Positions 1 to 9,791 of a stretch of 64,000 nucleotides of DNA are shown piece by piece. Position 1 is the first letter of the stretch; every line of letters begins with the position of its first letter. Under the pieces are notes generated by a model. That model ran no database searches, was not told the origin of the DNA, and saw nothing but the letters and a program-made list of their open reading frames with translations. Origin of the DNA: Leptospira brenneri (GTDB lineage: Bacteria; Spirochaetota; Leptospiria; Leptospirales; Leptospiraceae); assembly GCF_002812125.1 (NCBI RefSeq), contig NZ_NPDQ01000004.1:1-64000 (forward strand), given 5' to 3'. The translations under genes were made by a program, and so were the position numbers.

Positions 1-196
1 GAATGTTACTTCGAATACTTTTACTTTTGAAGCATTATTTTGATTTCAGATACCATCTATTATGAAGCAATATGCTACTTCCCATAATTAGTATTATGTC
101 GCATTATATTAAGGATATTTGTGAGTGTACTCATACATCCTTTACAGTTTTGTCTTAATACATACTTTACAAAAAGATGCACAAAAATCCTGATTC
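1..196. other. AT-rich stretch at window edge, no gene seen
   Basis: This is very AT-rich sequence with stop codons in all frames. I see no convincing ORF, RNA gene or strong hairpin. It lies downstream of the minus-strand lipoprotein gene that ends at 197, so it probably holds that gene's transcript end and an intergenic spacer toward a gene outside the window. Confidence 0.5.
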
Positions 197-790
197 TTAC
201 CTTTGGAACATATTTTGGCTCTTAAGAATTCGAGAAAAACCTTTCAGAGAAGCAATTTGTGTTAGTCCTTCTTCTACCGCGGATTGAATGGTAATGGCAA
301 TTTTTTCTTTCGATTCGGTATCTTCTGCACTGAAGGGAATGGTTTGGGAAGTAATTTGTTCCGAATGACCTAGGATTCGCTGTTCTTCACCAGCTGAATT
401 CACCACCAAAAATTCAACAATGGATGCAAAAGTGGCGTGGTGAAATCTTGTTGTTCCTTCCTCAAATTCTAGAGACCGATCAACTTGCACCTTTCTTAAA
501 ACAATGGCTCCGGGTAAAACGGGAGCATTCGTTTTTACAGGCGAAACGGAATGAATCGAAAAAAGACGGGAACTTGTATTTGAAAATGATTTGAGTGCCA
601 ATTGTCCAATGGTGATTTCTTGTGTGGGTCCCACTTTCAGCACTTTGGTTTCCAATTCTTCCGCATATTGTAGTTGTAGCGTTTTTTCTGAACTTTCTTT
701 GGCAGAGAGTTCAGACGGATGTGGAGTTTGGCAGTTTGAAAACAAAATAAGAATGATAAAACTGAATATTGATAAGAATCGAAATTTCAT
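197..790 (-). CDS. Putative lipoprotein, function unknown
   Basis: The 197-residue product begins with a basic residue pair and a hydrophobic stretch ending in FSNC at about residue 20. This fits a spirochaete lipobox, so the mature protein is probably lipid-anchored at Cys20. The rest is soluble and mixed alpha/beta, and I do not recognise a family. The start ATG has an AGGAT-like ribosome site about 9 bases upstream. The gene stands alone and is divergent from the DoxX-like gene at 1009. The lipoprotein call rests on the N-terminus only. Confidence 0.75.
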   Translation of the reverse strand: MKFRFLSIFSFIILILFSNCQTPHPSELSAKESSEKTLQLQYAEELETKVLKVGPTQEITIGQLALKSFSNTSSRLFSIHSVSPVKTNAPVLPGAIVLRKVQVDRSLEFEEGTTRFHHATFASIVEFLVVNSAGEEQRILGHSEQITSQTIPFSAEDTESKEKIAITIQSAVEEGLTQIASLKGFSRILKSQNMFQR

Positions 791-1008
791 GGTTATGTGA
801 TCCTATATATAAGTTCCACCAAACAATGAGTTTATTGCAAAACTGGTTTGTAAAAATCCCTAAATTTAAAATAAGTGGAAGCCTCTTGGATTTTCGAAAT
901 TATTAGAAAACGAGATGACTTTCTAGTTCTTTCCGCCACAATTCTCGAAATCTAGGATGGCTCTAAAAAGTTCTGGATTGGAATTGCGTTTATAAAAGGA
1001 AAGATGGT

Positions 1009-1392
1009 ATGAAAATTGCTTATACAATTGTTAGGATTTTGCTGGGTGCACTATTCCTATTTGCTTCTGTGGTGGTGCTTTTTAATTTAGTTCCGCAACC
1101 GGAAACGACTGGTGATTTAAAAATCTTTAATGATGGTTTAAAGGCATCAGGGTATTTACTCACACTGATTAAAGTAACAGAACTTGTGTGTGCTCTTGCT
1201 TTCTTATCTGGAAGATTTGTTCCTTTAGCTTCTATTGTCATTGCACCAATCGCTGTGAATATTCTCCTGGTTCACCTAACCATTGCACCGGATGGAATAC
1301 CTGTTGGTATTTTTGTGGTCGCTGCCAATGCTTTTCTAGCTTACGTGAATTGGAATGTCTACAAGCCCTTATTTGTTCCTGTGAACAAGTAA
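1009..1392 (+). CDS. DoxX-like small integral membrane protein
   Basis: The 127-residue product is almost entirely hydrophobic, with about four transmembrane helices (roughly residues 5-25, 45-68, 72-92 and 98-118). The N-terminus (R-I-L-L-G-A-L-F-L) and a second helix with a G-R-F/V-P-L pattern are typical of the DoxX/DoxD-like superfamily. Family members are inner-membrane proteins of mostly unknown function; some are linked to redox or thiosulfate metabolism. The ribosome site AAAGGAAAG sits just upstream of ATG. A strong hairpin at 1478-1507 follows, so this is probably a single-gene transcript. Confidence 0.75.
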   Translation: MKIAYTIVRILLGALFLFASVVVLFNLVPQPETTGDLKIFNDGLKASGYLLTLIKVTELVCALAFLSGRFVPLASIVIAPIAVNILLVHLTIAPDGIPVGIFVVAANAFLAYVNWNVYKPLFVPVNK

Positions 1393-1477
1393 TCATTTCA
1401 TTTGTTTTCAATCCACTGTCTGATTTCAAAAATCACCGGGTTGAAAACACTTCCAGTTAAAGTTTAGTTTTTGATGA

Positions 1478-1507
1478 GAAGCTCTAGAATCTAGAGCTTC
1501 TTTCTTT
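1478..1507 (+). terminator. Rho-independent terminator after the DoxX-like gene
   Basis: A perfect 10-bp inverted repeat (GAAGCTCTAG at 1478-1487, CTAGAGCTTC at 1491-1500) has a 3-base loop and is followed by TTTCTTT. The T-rich side fits termination of plus-strand transcripts. It may also act on the minus-strand SulP fusion gene that ends at 1535. Confidence 0.85.
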
Positions 1508-1534
1508 ATTATCTAACCTTAAAATCCAATCAAT

Positions 1535-3697
1535 TTAAGTTTCGAAAAACTGAACCTCTCCGGAGGATGTATCGTAAAATCCTGGAACAATTTTGATCGC
1601 TTTTAATTCTACATTTTCCTTTAAGAACGGGCTATTGGCAAGGATCTCTTCAATTGAGTTTTTTACATTTGCTTTTACTACATGATTGAAGATATGTTCG
1701 TTTTCTTTTTGGATGGGATGAATGATTTTTTCCGATTCATCGATGGCCTTTTGAATTTTTTTGGTCACACTAGCAATGTTTCCTTCTCTTAGTGCATAGA
1801 TGGCGCTAGATACAGCACCGCAATTAGAATGCCCTAAAACCACTACTAGTTTGGTTCCGATTTTTGCACAGGCAAGCTCCAAACTTCCTAAAATTTCTTC
1901 ATTGACGATATTTCCTGCGATACGGATTGAAATGATATCTCCGAGACCTGCATCAAAGATGATTTCTGGACTAGTCCTGGAATCAATACAAGATAAAACA
2001 ACAGCAATGGGATTTTGTCCGAAGGCAGTGGCATTCACTTGGTGTTTAAAATATTTTTCAGACCATTTTCCTTTGACAAAACGTTCGTTTCCTCGTTTTA
2101 AGAAATCTAAAATTTCATCGGGAGTTAGTTTTTGTTGGGCTTCTTTATCTAAGATATTAACAAACTGCACTTGATCGCTTAATTCATACGAATCTTTTAA
2201 TCCAATCAGATTTAATTGGATTTTTCTTTCGACCGCGACAACGGTTTTAAATTCTTCCAAGAGTTCTAAAATATCGTGATCGATAAAGTTGCAATTGGAT
2301 GCATCCACAATGAGTTTAGAGTTTTCGGGGAGTGCCCAAAGTGTGTCTTTAATGGATGCTTTGTTTAGAAAAGAAACTTGGTTTGGTAATTCAATCCTAA
2401 CTGTTTCTCCAATATTTAAGTTTTCTGTTTCTACTAAGAATGGGTTTTTATAGTTATTTTTCAAGATGAAGAGAAAACTAACCGAAAGCCCAATCAAAAC
2501 TCCGGTAAGTAGATCGGTAAAGATGATGGCAATTATGGTTGCGATAAAAGGTAAAAATTGATAAAAACCTTTTTTGTAAATTGTTAAATATAGTGTATGA
2601 TTTGTGAGTTTAAAACCCGTAACAATTAAAATGACTGCTAACGAAGAAAGTGGAATCAGGTTTAAAAAAGATCCAAAGAATACAACGCTGATTGATAATA
2701 AAATCCCATGGAAAATTGTAGATAATTTGGTTTGGGCACCAGCATAGATATTGACTGAACTTCTAACAATCACCGAAGTAATGGGAAGTCCACCGACGAG
2801 ACCTGAGAGCGAATTCCCTACTCCTTGTGCCACTAATTCTCTGTTAGGGGAAGCAAGTCGTTTGTGAGGGTCAATTTTTTCTACAGCATCTAAGTTGAGA
2901 AGTGTTTCTAAGGTAGCAAAAGCAGCAATGGTGAGTGCATAATACCAAACTTTGGTTTCGGTGATAGCGGAGAAATTTGGAAAGAAAAATACTGATTCCC
3001 AGTTTTTAATATTGGGAATGGAAACTAGATGTTTTTCAGAAAGATACCAATCTGGAACATAGGTTTGAAAAATTCCATTCACCAGAACTCCTAGAAGAAT
3101 CACAAGGACTGGCGATGGTAAAAATTTCAGAACCTTCCATTTTGCCTTATCGTAACCGATCATCAGAGCTAAGGAAGATATTGCGATGGTCACGGCTCCC
3201 CAAGAAAAGTATTTGATGATATTAAAAAGTTCAGAAAAAGTATTTTCCCCATCTTTTTGGAAAAAGATAAAGTCTTCTTCTGGATCCACATCAAACCCCA
3301 CGGCATGCGGAATCTGTTTGAGAATCAGAATGATTCCGATGGATGCGAGTAACCCTTGGATTACATTCGAGGGAACATAGTTTGCGATAAACCCTCCCCG
3401 TAAGAAACCGATGATGATTTGGAAAATACCTGCTAAAAATACAGCTAAAAGAAAAGACTGATAATCACCGATACTGGCGATGGCTGCAAGAACAATGGTC
3501 ACAAGTCCTGCAGCAGGGCCACTAACACTTGTATTGGAATGGCTTAGGATTCCAACAACCACCCCCCCGATCACACCTGAGATGACTCCAGAAAGTAAAG
3601 GAGCTCCACTTGCCAAAGCGACTCCCAAACACAAAGGAAGGGCGACTAAAAAGACAACTAGGCCAGAGGGAAGATCTTGTTTGATTTTGGAAAACAT
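1535..3697 (-). CDS. SulP transporter - STAS - beta-carbonic anhydrase fusion
   Basis: This 720-residue three-part protein has a SulP/SLC26-type membrane domain (about residues 1-420, many helices). The SulP signature includes the N-terminal P-x-G-L-V-V-F-L-V-A-L-P motif and the V-S-G-P-A-A-G loop. A STAS-like domain follows (about 430-510), then a beta-class carbonic anhydrase (about 520-720). The zinc/active-site motifs CIDSR (Cys570 with the Asp-Arg dyad) and HSNC (His623, Cys626) are present, so the anhydrase should be active. SulP proteins with a carbonic anhydrase tail are generally thought to move bicarbonate, coupling CO2/HCO3- interconversion to transport across the inner membrane. 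The gene is transcribed alone. The start ATG follows a short purine-rich site. Confidence 0.92.
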   Translation of the reverse strand: MFSKIKQDLPSGLVVFLVALPLCLGVALASGAPLLSGVISGVIGGVVVGILSHSNTSVSGPAAGLVTIVLAAIASIGDYQSFLLAVFLAGIFQIIIGFLRGGFIANYVPSNVIQGLLASIGIILILKQIPHAVGFDVDPEEDFIFFQKDGENTFSELFNIIKYFSWGAVTIAISSLALMIGYDKAKWKVLKFLPSPVLVILLGVLVNGIFQTYVPDWYLSEKHLVSIPNIKNWESVFFFPNFSAITETKVWYYALTIAAFATLETLLNLDAVEKIDPHKRLASPNRELVAQGVGNSLSGLVGGLPITSVIVRSSVNIYAGAQTKLSTIFHGILLSISVVFFGSFLNLIPLSSLAVILIVTGFKLTNHTLYLTIYKKGFYQFLPFIATIIAIIFTDLLTGVLIGLSVSFLFILKNNYKNPFLVETENLNIGETVRIELPNQVSFLNKASIKDTLWALPENSKLIVDASNCNFIDHDILELLEEFKTVVAVERKIQLNLIGLKDSYELSDQVQFVNILDKEAQQKLTPDEILDFLKRGNERFVKGKWSEKYFKHQVNATAFGQNPIAVVLSCIDSRTSPEIIFDAGLGDIISIRIAGNIVNEEILGSLELACAKIGTKLVVVLGHSNCGAVSSAIYALREGNIASVTKKIQKAIDESEKIIHPIQKENEHIFNHVVKANVKNSIEEILANSPFLKENVELKAIKIVPGFYDTSSGEVQFFET

Positions 3698-3809
3698 AAT
3701 GGTCTTGGAAGGTTAAAATTCCATTTATGGGATGTCAACTCCATTGGATTTTTGTCTTTTCAGAATTTCGGATTCGAAAGATTTTTTTTTGCAATAAAAT
3801 GACTAAAAC

Positions 3810-4280
3810 TTACAACCAAATGGTCACATCATCCAAATCCTCTTCGCTGATGACATGACGGATGTTTTTATCTGTGGTAAAAGATATAGATTGGATTTGA
3901 ATGGAAGACCATAGGTCCTTATAAACATAAGGACCAACATGGCATTTGATGATGACGTTCGGGTGAATATTTTTTTCGATGGAACAAATTAACTCCGGAG
4001 TTTTTTTATCTTCTGGAATCAAAATTTGATTCTCTTTGTCGCGAGCAAAAAATAAAATTTGGAATTTTGAAATGCTATCTTCTGTTAGGTTTTCTGTTTT
4101 GATGAACAACTGCAATTCTTTAGCTGTGATTTTATGTCTGGGTTGTATTGTGACTAGGATGGGTAACCCAACTTCCTTCAAATAGGTTTTTCGGTTGTTG
4201 GTAAAACTTCCATTCTGCCTAGAACAGAGAAGGAATGGGAGACAAAAAAGGATCAAAACGGGAGTCCGAACCCTCTCCAT
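3810..4280 (-). CDS. Putative lipoprotein, function unknown
   Basis: The reading frame is open to a TTG at 4316. I prefer the ATG at 4280, which gives a compact signal peptide (MERVRTPVLILFCLPFLLC) ending in a lipobox Cys at residue 19 of a 156-residue protein. The mature part has alternating beta-like segments and two further cysteines (ELICS, IIKCH) and no family I recognise. It is divergent from sdhC, with about 235 bases between the starts, and upstream of the SulP fusion on the same strand, separated by 112 bases. Confidence 0.65.
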   Translation of the reverse strand: MERVRTPVLILFCLPFLLCSRQNGSFTNNRKTYLKEVGLPILVTIQPRHKITAKELQLFIKTENLTEDSISKFQILFFARDKENQILIPEDKKTPELICSIEKNIHPNVIIKCHVGPYVYKDLWSSIQIQSISFTTDKNIRHVISEEDLDDVTIWL

Positions 4281-4474
4281 CAGAACCAGGACATTCCGTT
4301 TTCGTAATCTAAACAAGATTTTGCAAGAATCATTCGCTTTCGATCCTGACTCAACCCCTTTTCCAATCGCTGAGGTTCCCTCCTCCTTTTATTGAGAAAC
4401 AAACTCAAAATTGTAAGTCCAAGTCTAAAAAGATTTATGAATTTACGGGAAGTGGAATCAGTCTGAAACTGGAC

Positions 4475-4490
4475 GTAATAGAAAAATTAC
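4475..4490. promoter_or_regulatory. Inverted repeat in front of sdhC
   Basis: GTAAT-agaaaa-ATTAC forms a 5-6-5 palindrome 26 bases before the sdhC start, in the only sizeable non-coding stretch upstream of the sdh operon. The size is compatible with an operator half-site pair, but there is no further evidence. Confidence 0.25.
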
Positions 4491-4515
4491 ACCTACACTC
4501 TATAGGAGCTCTTCA

Positions 4516-5205
4516 ATGACGTTGAGTTTAGACTTCTTTCGATCCTCAATTGGAAAGAAGATCATAATGGCCATTACCGGATTTATCTGGTTTGGATTCG
4601 TGATCCTTCACATGGTCGGAAACCTACAGGTTTTCCAAGGACCAGAAAAATTAAACACCTACGCAAAGTTTCTTAAGGATTTAGGTCCACTCTTATGGGT
4701 TGCGCGGATTGGACTCATTGTGGCCTTTTTTGGACACGTTTGCACCGCCATCCTCCTTAAGTTTGAGAACGGAAGTGCAAGACCCGTGTCTTATGCAAAA
4801 GGTTCTACCATCCAAGCTTCTTTAGCTTCTCGGACAATGGCTTATAGTGGACTTCTTTTACTCACCTTTCTTGTTTACCACTTGGCTCATTTTACTTTAG
4901 GAATCACTAATCCTGAACATTACAGTTTTGAATACATTCTTAAAAACGGAGATGTGGTTCATGATGTTTATGCAATGGTGATCTTAGGATTTCAAGATCC
5001 TATCATTTCAGGTACATACATTGTTTTTATGGTGTTCCTAGCTCTTCATTTTTCTCATGCTTTGGGATCGATGTTTCAAACTTTAGGAATTTTGGCGCCA
5101 AAACACAACCCCACCATTCAAAAACTTTCCACAGGACTTGGTCTTATCATTTTCCTTGGAAATTGTTCGATGCCAATCTCGATTTTACTCGGGTATGTTC
5201 GTTAA
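4516..5205 (+). CDS. sdhC: Succinate dehydrogenase cytochrome b subunit (b558 family)
   Basis: The 229-residue integral membrane protein has five predicted helices and several histidines inside or at the ends of helices (for example F-V-I-L-H-M-V-G-N near residue 31 and V-Y-H-L-A-H near 120) that fit di-haem ligation. It resembles the single-subunit cytochrome b558 membrane anchors of type B succinate:quinone oxidoreductases, which need no SdhD. It anchors SdhAB and passes electrons to quinone. An AGGAG ribosome site is at 4504-4508, 7 bases before ATG. It is the first gene of sdhCAB; sdhA starts 18 bases after its stop. Confidence 0.95.
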   Translation: MTLSLDFFRSSIGKKIIMAITGFIWFGFVILHMVGNLQVFQGPEKLNTYAKFLKDLGPLLWVARIGLIVAFFGHVCTAILLKFENGSARPVSYAKGSTIQASLASRTMAYSGLLLLTFLVYHLAHFTLGITNPEHYSFEYILKNGDVVHDVYAMVILGFQDPIISGTYIVFMVFLALHFSHALGSMFQTLGILAPKHNPTIQKLSTGLGLIIFLGNCSMPISILLGYVR

Positions 5206-5223
5206 GGGTTTTTAGGAGAAGTT

Positions 5224-7149
5224 ATGAAATTAGATGCAAAAATACCGTCGGGTCCTTTGGAACAAAAATGGGACAAACACAAACAAGACATTAAACTTGT
5301 AAACCCGGCGAACAAACGTAAATACAAAGTCATCATCGTAGGAACTGGCCTTGCGGGGGCTTCCGCTGCTGCTACACTCTCTGAACTTGGATACCAAGTT
5401 TCTGTTTTCTGTTTCCAAGACAGTCCAAGACGAGCTCACTCTATTGCTGCCCAAGGTGGTATCAATGCTGCAAAAAACTATCAAAACGATGGTGACTCTG
5501 TTTATCGTTTGTTCTACGATACGGTAAAGGGTGGCGATTTCCGCGCAAGAGAAGCAAACGTTTACCGATTGGCGCATGAATCTACAAATATTATTGACCA
5601 ATGTGTGGCACAAGGAGTTCCTTTCGCTCGCGAGTATGGTGGAACACTTTCCAACCGGTCATTTGGTGGAGCGCAAGTATCTCGTACTTTTTATGCGAAA
5701 GGACAAACCGGGCAACAGTTGTTACTTGGTGCCTACTCTGCATTAGAAAAACAAATCTCTCGCGGTGCTGTGAAAATGTATCCAAGAACTGAGATGTTGG
5801 AACTGGTTCTCGTGGATGGACATGCCAAAGGAATTGTAGTTCGTGATCTAGTGACTGGTGAGATTTCCTCGCATGCTGGTGATTCTGTTATTTTAGCATC
5901 CGGTGGATACGGAAACGTATTTTATCTTTCTACCAACGCAAAAGGTTCGAATGTTACTGCCACTTACCGCGCTTATAAAAAAGGTGCTGGATTTGCAAAC
6001 CCGTGTTATACGCAAATTCACCCAACTTGTATTCCTCAGGCAGGAGACTATCAGTCTAAATTGACACTTATGTCTGAATCTCTTCGTAACGACGGAAGGG
6101 TTTGGGTTCCTAAGAAAAAAGACGATCTGCGTGCTCCTCACGAAATTCCAGAAGATGAAAGAGATTATTATCTCGAAAGAAAATACCCTTCTTACGGAAA
6201 CTTAGCGCCTCGTGATATCTCGTCTCGTTCCGCAAAAGAGGCCTGTGATAATGGTTTAGGAGTGGGTCCAAAGGTTGGTGACAAACGACTTGGTGTGTAT
6301 TTAGATTTTTCTGATTCCATCAAACGTTTGGGTGAACCAGTCGTTGCTGACCGTTATGACAACCTCTTCCAAATGTATGAACGTATTACTGGTGAAAACC
6401 CATACAAAGTTCCAATGCGAATTTATCCAGCGGTTCACTATACAATGGGTGGACTTTGGGTAGATTACAACCTTATGTCCAACATTCCAGGACTTCACGT
6501 TTTAGGAGAAGCTAACTTCTCTGACCATGGTGCGAACCGCCTCGGAGCATCTGCTCTCATGCAAGGTCTTGCCGACGGATACTTTGTGATTCCTTACACT
6601 ATTGGTGATTACTTTGCCAGAGAAGGTCATAAAAATATCTCTACTGATAGACCGGAATTCAAAGAAGCAGAAGCCCGCGTTCGTGAGATGACAAATAAAC
6701 TCCTCTCCATCAACGGTAAAAAAACTCCAGATGATTTCCATAGAGCACTCGGTAAAATCATGTGGGATCAGTGTGGTATGGCTCGTAATGAAAAAGGTTT
6801 GAAGGATGCCCTACAAAGAATTCCAGAGCTTCGTGAAGAATTCTGGAAAAACGTAAAAGTAGCGGGTTCTGGGTCTGAACTCAACCAAGAGTTAGAAAAA
6901 GCGGGTCGTGTTGCTGACTATTTAGAGTTTGGCGAACTACTTTGTTTGGATGCACTTACAAGAGAAGAGTCTTGTGGTGGTCACTTCCGTGAGGAACACC
7001 AAACAGAAGATGGAGAAGCAAAACGTAATGATGATAAGTTCTGTCACGTAACAGCTTGGGAATACAAAGGTGAAGGAAAAACTCCAGTAGAACACCGTGA
7101 AAAACTCGAGTATGAAAACATCCACCTAGCCGTAAGGAGCTACAAATAA
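5224..7149 (+). CDS. sdhA: Succinate dehydrogenase flavoprotein subunit
   Basis: The 641-residue flavoprotein has an FAD-binding Rossmann motif near residue 40 ([11 protein letters not shown]). The FAD-linking histidine region is [10 protein letters not shown], and the fumarate-reductase signature (R-x-x-x-H-Y-x-x-G-G) appears as VHYTMGG. It oxidises succinate to fumarate in the TCA cycle and hands electrons to SdhB. The length matches the long SdhA type found with b558 anchors. An AGGAGAAG ribosome site precedes ATG. The last base is shared with the sdhB start (TAATG), so translation is probably coupled. Confidence 0.97.
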   Translation: MKLDAKIPSGPLEQKWDKHKQDIKLVNPANKRKYKVIIVGTGLAGASAAATLSELGYQVSVFCFQDSPRRAHSIAAQGGINAAKNYQNDGDSVYRLFYDTVKGGDFRAREANVYRLAHESTNIIDQCVAQGVPFAREYGGTLSNRSFGGAQVSRTFYAKGQTGQQLLLGAYSALEKQISRGAVKMYPRTEMLELVLVDGHAKGIVVRDLVTGEISSHAGDSVILASGGYGNVFYLSTNAKGSNVTATYRAYKKGAGFANPCYTQIHPTCIPQAGDYQSKLTLMSESLRNDGRVWVPKKKDDLRAPHEIPEDERDYYLERKYPSYGNLAPRDISSRSAKEACDNGLGVGPKVGDKRLGVYLDFSDSIKRLGEPVVADRYDNLFQMYERITGENPYKVPMRIYPAVHYTMGGLWVDYNLMSNIPGLHVLGEANFSDHGANRLGASALMQGLADGYFVIPYTIGDYFAREGHKNISTDRPEFKEAEARVREMTNKLLSINGKKTPDDFHRALGKIMWDQCGMARNEKGLKDALQRIPELREEFWKNVKVAGSGSELNQELEKAGRVADYLEFGELLCLDALTREESCGGHFREEHQTEDGEAKRNDDKFCHVTAWEYKGEGKTPVEHREKLEYENIHLAVRSYK

Positions 7150-7889
7150 TGGATACAATGAATTTACACCTTAAAGTTTGGAGACAAAAAGACAAAAACG
7201 ATAAAGGTCGTATGGTGAGCTACGAAGCAAAAAACGTAAGCGAACACATGTCTTTCCTTGAGATGTTGGATGTAGTCAATGATGACCTGATCAAAAAAGG
7301 GGATGAACCGATTGCATTCGATCACGATTGCCGCGAAGGAATTTGTGGGGCGTGCTCAATGGTAATCAACGGCGTTCCCCATGGGCCAGAAAAAGGTACG
7401 ACTACTTGCCAATTGCATATGCGTAAGTTCAAAGACGGTGAGACAATTTATATCGAACCATGGAGAGCCAAAGCTTTCCCGGTAGCGAAAGACTTAATTG
7501 TAGATCGTTCTGCTTTTGACCGAATCATCCAAGCAGGTGGATACGTATCCATCAATACGGGTGGAGCTCCGGATGGAAACGCTCTACCAATTCCGAAAGT
7601 AAATGCTGACCTTGCGATGGATGCCGCAACTTGTATTGGATGTGGGGCTTGTGTGGCTGCGTGTAAAAATGCTTCTGCAATGCTCTTTGTTTCTGCAAAA
7701 GTTTCTCACTTGGCACTTCTTCCACAAGGGGTGGTCGAAAAGAAAGAGCGAGTTCGTAAGATGGTACGCGCAATGGACAAAGAGGGATTTGGAAATTGTA
7801 CAAACCAATACGAATGTGAAGCAGCTTGTCCGAAAGAAATTTCGGTGAACTTCATCACAAGATTGAACCGAGAATATATCTCTAGCTAA
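7149..7889 (+). CDS. sdhB: Succinate dehydrogenase iron-sulfur subunit
   Basis: The 246-residue product has an N-terminal plant-type ferredoxin domain with the [2Fe-2S] ligands in [10 protein letters not shown] (about residues 61-70) plus a later Cys. Its C-terminal domain carries [12 protein letters not shown] (about 162-173) and C-T-N-x-x-E-C-E-A-A-C-P for the [4Fe-4S] and [3Fe-4S] clusters. It links SdhA to the quinone site in SdhC. It is the last gene of the operon and is followed by two hairpins at 7928-7991. Confidence 0.97.
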   Translation: MDTMNLHLKVWRQKDKNDKGRMVSYEAKNVSEHMSFLEMLDVVNDDLIKKGDEPIAFDHDCREGICGACSMVINGVPHGPEKGTTTCQLHMRKFKDGETIYIEPWRAKAFPVAKDLIVDRSAFDRIIQAGGYVSINTGGAPDGNALPIPKVNADLAMDAATCIGCGACVAACKNASAMLFVSAKVSHLALLPQGVVEKKERVRKMVRAMDKEGFGNCTNQYECEAACPKEISVNFITRLNREYISS

Positions 7890-7927
7890 GTAAAAAAACT
7901 TTAGAGAGATTTATTTTTAGGAAATCA

Positions 7928-7956
7928 GCCGCAAAAACCATTGGTTTTCTTGCGGC
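7928..7956 (+). terminator. Hairpin after sdhB
   Basis: GCCGCAA...CTTGCGGC, extended by AAACC/GGTTT with one bulge, forms a GC-rich hairpin about 40 bases after the sdhB stop. The following T tract is weak (ATTTTAC). It is probably part of a tandem terminator together with the next hairpin. Confidence 0.6.
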
Positions 7957-7963
7957 ATTTTAC

Positions 7964-7991
7964 AAAACCCGATTGGAGACAGTCGGGTTTT
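7964..7991. terminator. Bidirectional terminator between sdhB and the gene at 7990
   Basis: AAAACCCGA (7964-7972) pairs perfectly with TCGGGTTTT (7983-7991). A-rich and T-rich flanks on both sides make it usable from both strands. It overlaps the stop codon of the convergent minus-strand gene. Confidence 0.8.
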
Positions 7992-8820
7992 ATGTTTTTA
8001 AAGGATGAGTTTCTTTTTTGAAATAGAGTTTCATTAGTTCTAATTCTTTGGTATAGATTTTCAAAATGAATACTGCTTTCTCCTTCTCATTACCGCTCAT
8101 TTTTTGTATTCTAGGAATTGATTTAGAATGAATTTCTTCTGCTAACTTTAGATTTCTTTGGATGAGCGCTAGTTGGCCTCTTGTTAAAAAAGCGTAAAAT
8201 TTCTCCAATTCTTCTTTGGTTTCATCAGCAAGGATCGTATCTAAAATGGGATCAACTAACTGATCATTGGTTGGATCTTCATCCATTAAGTAGTGGTTGG
8301 CCAAACTTAAAAGTTTACCAGACTCTTTGTATTCGGAAATTTTTTTCTCGGAATAAAGATCTTCAAAATAAACAAATCGATTGGATTTCACCTGACAAAT
8401 GGTCGCCAGTTGTTTTTGCAGATCGCTTGTATTGATACTTTCTGTTTCAATATTGTAATTAGTGACTACAAGAAACAAAAGATCTCCTTGTTTTTCAATA
8501 TAACGAAATCCAATGATAAGATCTAAATCGTTTTCATAACCAGGAATGACAATTTGGTTTGGATTTTCTTTAGATGCATTCTCCAAAATAAAATCAGAGA
8601 TGGTAGCCATCTCTTCTGGGCTAAAATCTAAATGTAAGGCTTGGAAAATTCTAAACTCAAGAAGATGACTTAGAAAATATGGATCACCTTTTGTTTTTAA
8701 AGGGAGATTGTTTTTCGCAACTCGAAACCGAATTTCATAAGGTGGATTGGGATCTGCCAAAAGCAGAGAGCCATGGAGTAAAACAAATAATAAAAGAAAC
8801 AAAAGACGAAATTGGATCAT
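7990..8820 (-). CDS. Exported protein of unknown function
   Basis: The 276-residue product has a clean Sec signal peptide (hydrophobic core about residues 4-20, cleavage near LLLADP). The mature protein is charged, with a helical C-terminal half that has TPR-like character (A-F-L-T-R-G-Q-L-A-L-I-Q-R-N-L-K-L-A-E-E repeats a helix-turn-helix pattern) and no catalytic motif I recognise. The start lies 21 bases downstream of the glycosyltransferase stop on the same strand, so the genes 11069-to-7990 may form one operon. Periplasmic location is inferred. Confidence 0.7.
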   Translation of the reverse strand: MIQFRLLFLLLFVLLHGSLLLADPNPPYEIRFRVAKNNLPLKTKGDPYFLSHLLEFRIFQALHLDFSPEEMATISDFILENASKENPNQIVIPGYENDLDLIIGFRYIEKQGDLLFLVVTNYNIETESINTSDLQKQLATICQVKSNRFVYFEDLYSEKKISEYKESGKLLSLANHYLMDEDPTNDQLVDPILDTILADETKEELEKFYAFLTRGQLALIQRNLKLAEEIHSKSIPRIQKMSGNEKEKAVFILKIYTKELELMKLYFKKETHPLKT

Positions 8821-8841
8821 AATAGCCCTACTTTTTCAGAG

Positions 8842-9786
8842 TTAAAATAAGGAGTGATCTAGCAAAGTCAACAAATCCTTTTTCTCTATGGATTTCCCCG
8901 CTAGAAAAATTTCGAACAATTCCTGGATCCATCTTGAGTCTTTCCCTCGTTTGGTTCTCCCCTGGATCATTGTAGAAAACCGAGATTGGATGGCATCTGT
9001 CATCAAGTTTTGCGAGGTCTCTGGTAATGAATTCCAGTCTCCATTTTCTTTTAATTCTTCTCTTGTGAGAAGGAGTGAATACAATCGAAACCTTTCCTGT
9101 GCATCATACTGATTTGAAAGTTGGTTATCGTGCCCACCATAACGGACCATCAAATTTTCTGAAAGCAACCCGATTCCATGGCCAGATAATAAAATTCGGT
9201 TCCATAAATCATAATCTTCGCATATAGGTAGTTCGGTGCGAAACCGGCCCACTTGTTCCAAGGTTGGTTTATGAGCCAAAAAACTGGAAGAAGTTACCAT
9301 ACAAATGTCCAAAGACTCTTTTAAAAACCACCCCGAAAGTTTCCTGTATTTGCCTTTGGGTTCCATTAGGTTTCCTTTTTTATTCCAAACTTCTTTGGTT
9401 TGGGAAAAAGAAAATTCGGGATTTGATTTATGAAATTCCATTTGTTTGGAAAGTTTTTCGGGAAACCACTCATCATCGGAATCTAAAAAGGCTATCCATT
9501 CCCCATTTGCTTTTTCCATTCCAAAATTCCTGGCACCACTCACTCCCCTATGTTCTGTTTGGTGGACTTGGATTGACTTTTGTTGCCTCCCAAAAGATGT
9601 GAGTTTTCCTTTCCAACTGGGAAGTTTCGAAAGTACATCCATCCAAGTTCCATCTGTGGATCCATCGTCCACTATATGAAGCTCCCAATGCGGATAGGTT
9701 TGCCCGATCACAGATTTGATGGCACGATCCACTACGGCTTTGCGGTTAAAGGTGGGGATGATAATGGATACGAGTGCTTTTTCCAT
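8842..9786 (-). CDS. Family 2 glycosyltransferase
   Basis: The 314-residue GT-A fold enzyme starts with VSIIIPTFNR and Q-T-Y-P-H-W-E, followed by V-D-D-G-S-T-D-G-T (nucleotide binding) and the metal-binding D-S-D-D-E-W near residue 102. A conserved C-E-D-Y-D-L-W catalytic-base region is present around residue 190. It should transfer a sugar from a nucleotide donor to a cell-surface polysaccharide or lipid acceptor at the cytoplasmic face. There is no transmembrane helix. It follows the PLP-lyase-like gene by 5 bases. The substrate cannot be read from the sequence. Confidence 0.9.
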   Translation of the reverse strand: MEKALVSIIIPTFNRKAVVDRAIKSVIGQTYPHWELHIVDDGSTDGTWMDVLSKLPSWKGKLTSFGRQQKSIQVHQTEHRGVSGARNFGMEKANGEWIAFLDSDDEWFPEKLSKQMEFHKSNPEFSFSQTKEVWNKKGNLMEPKGKYRKLSGWFLKESLDICMVTSSSFLAHKPTLEQVGRFRTELPICEDYDLWNRILLSGHGIGLLSENLMVRYGGHDNQLSNQYDAQERFRLYSLLLTREELKENGDWNSLPETSQNLMTDAIQSRFSTMIQGRTKRGKDSRWIQELFEIFLAGKSIEKKDLLTLLDHSLF

Positions 9787-9791
9787 GGGAT

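Noticed and set aside
4281..4316. TTG start of the lipoprotein at 3810-4280
   Set aside because: The extra twelve residues put many charged residues before the signal peptide. ATG 4280 gives a normal lipoprotein signal.
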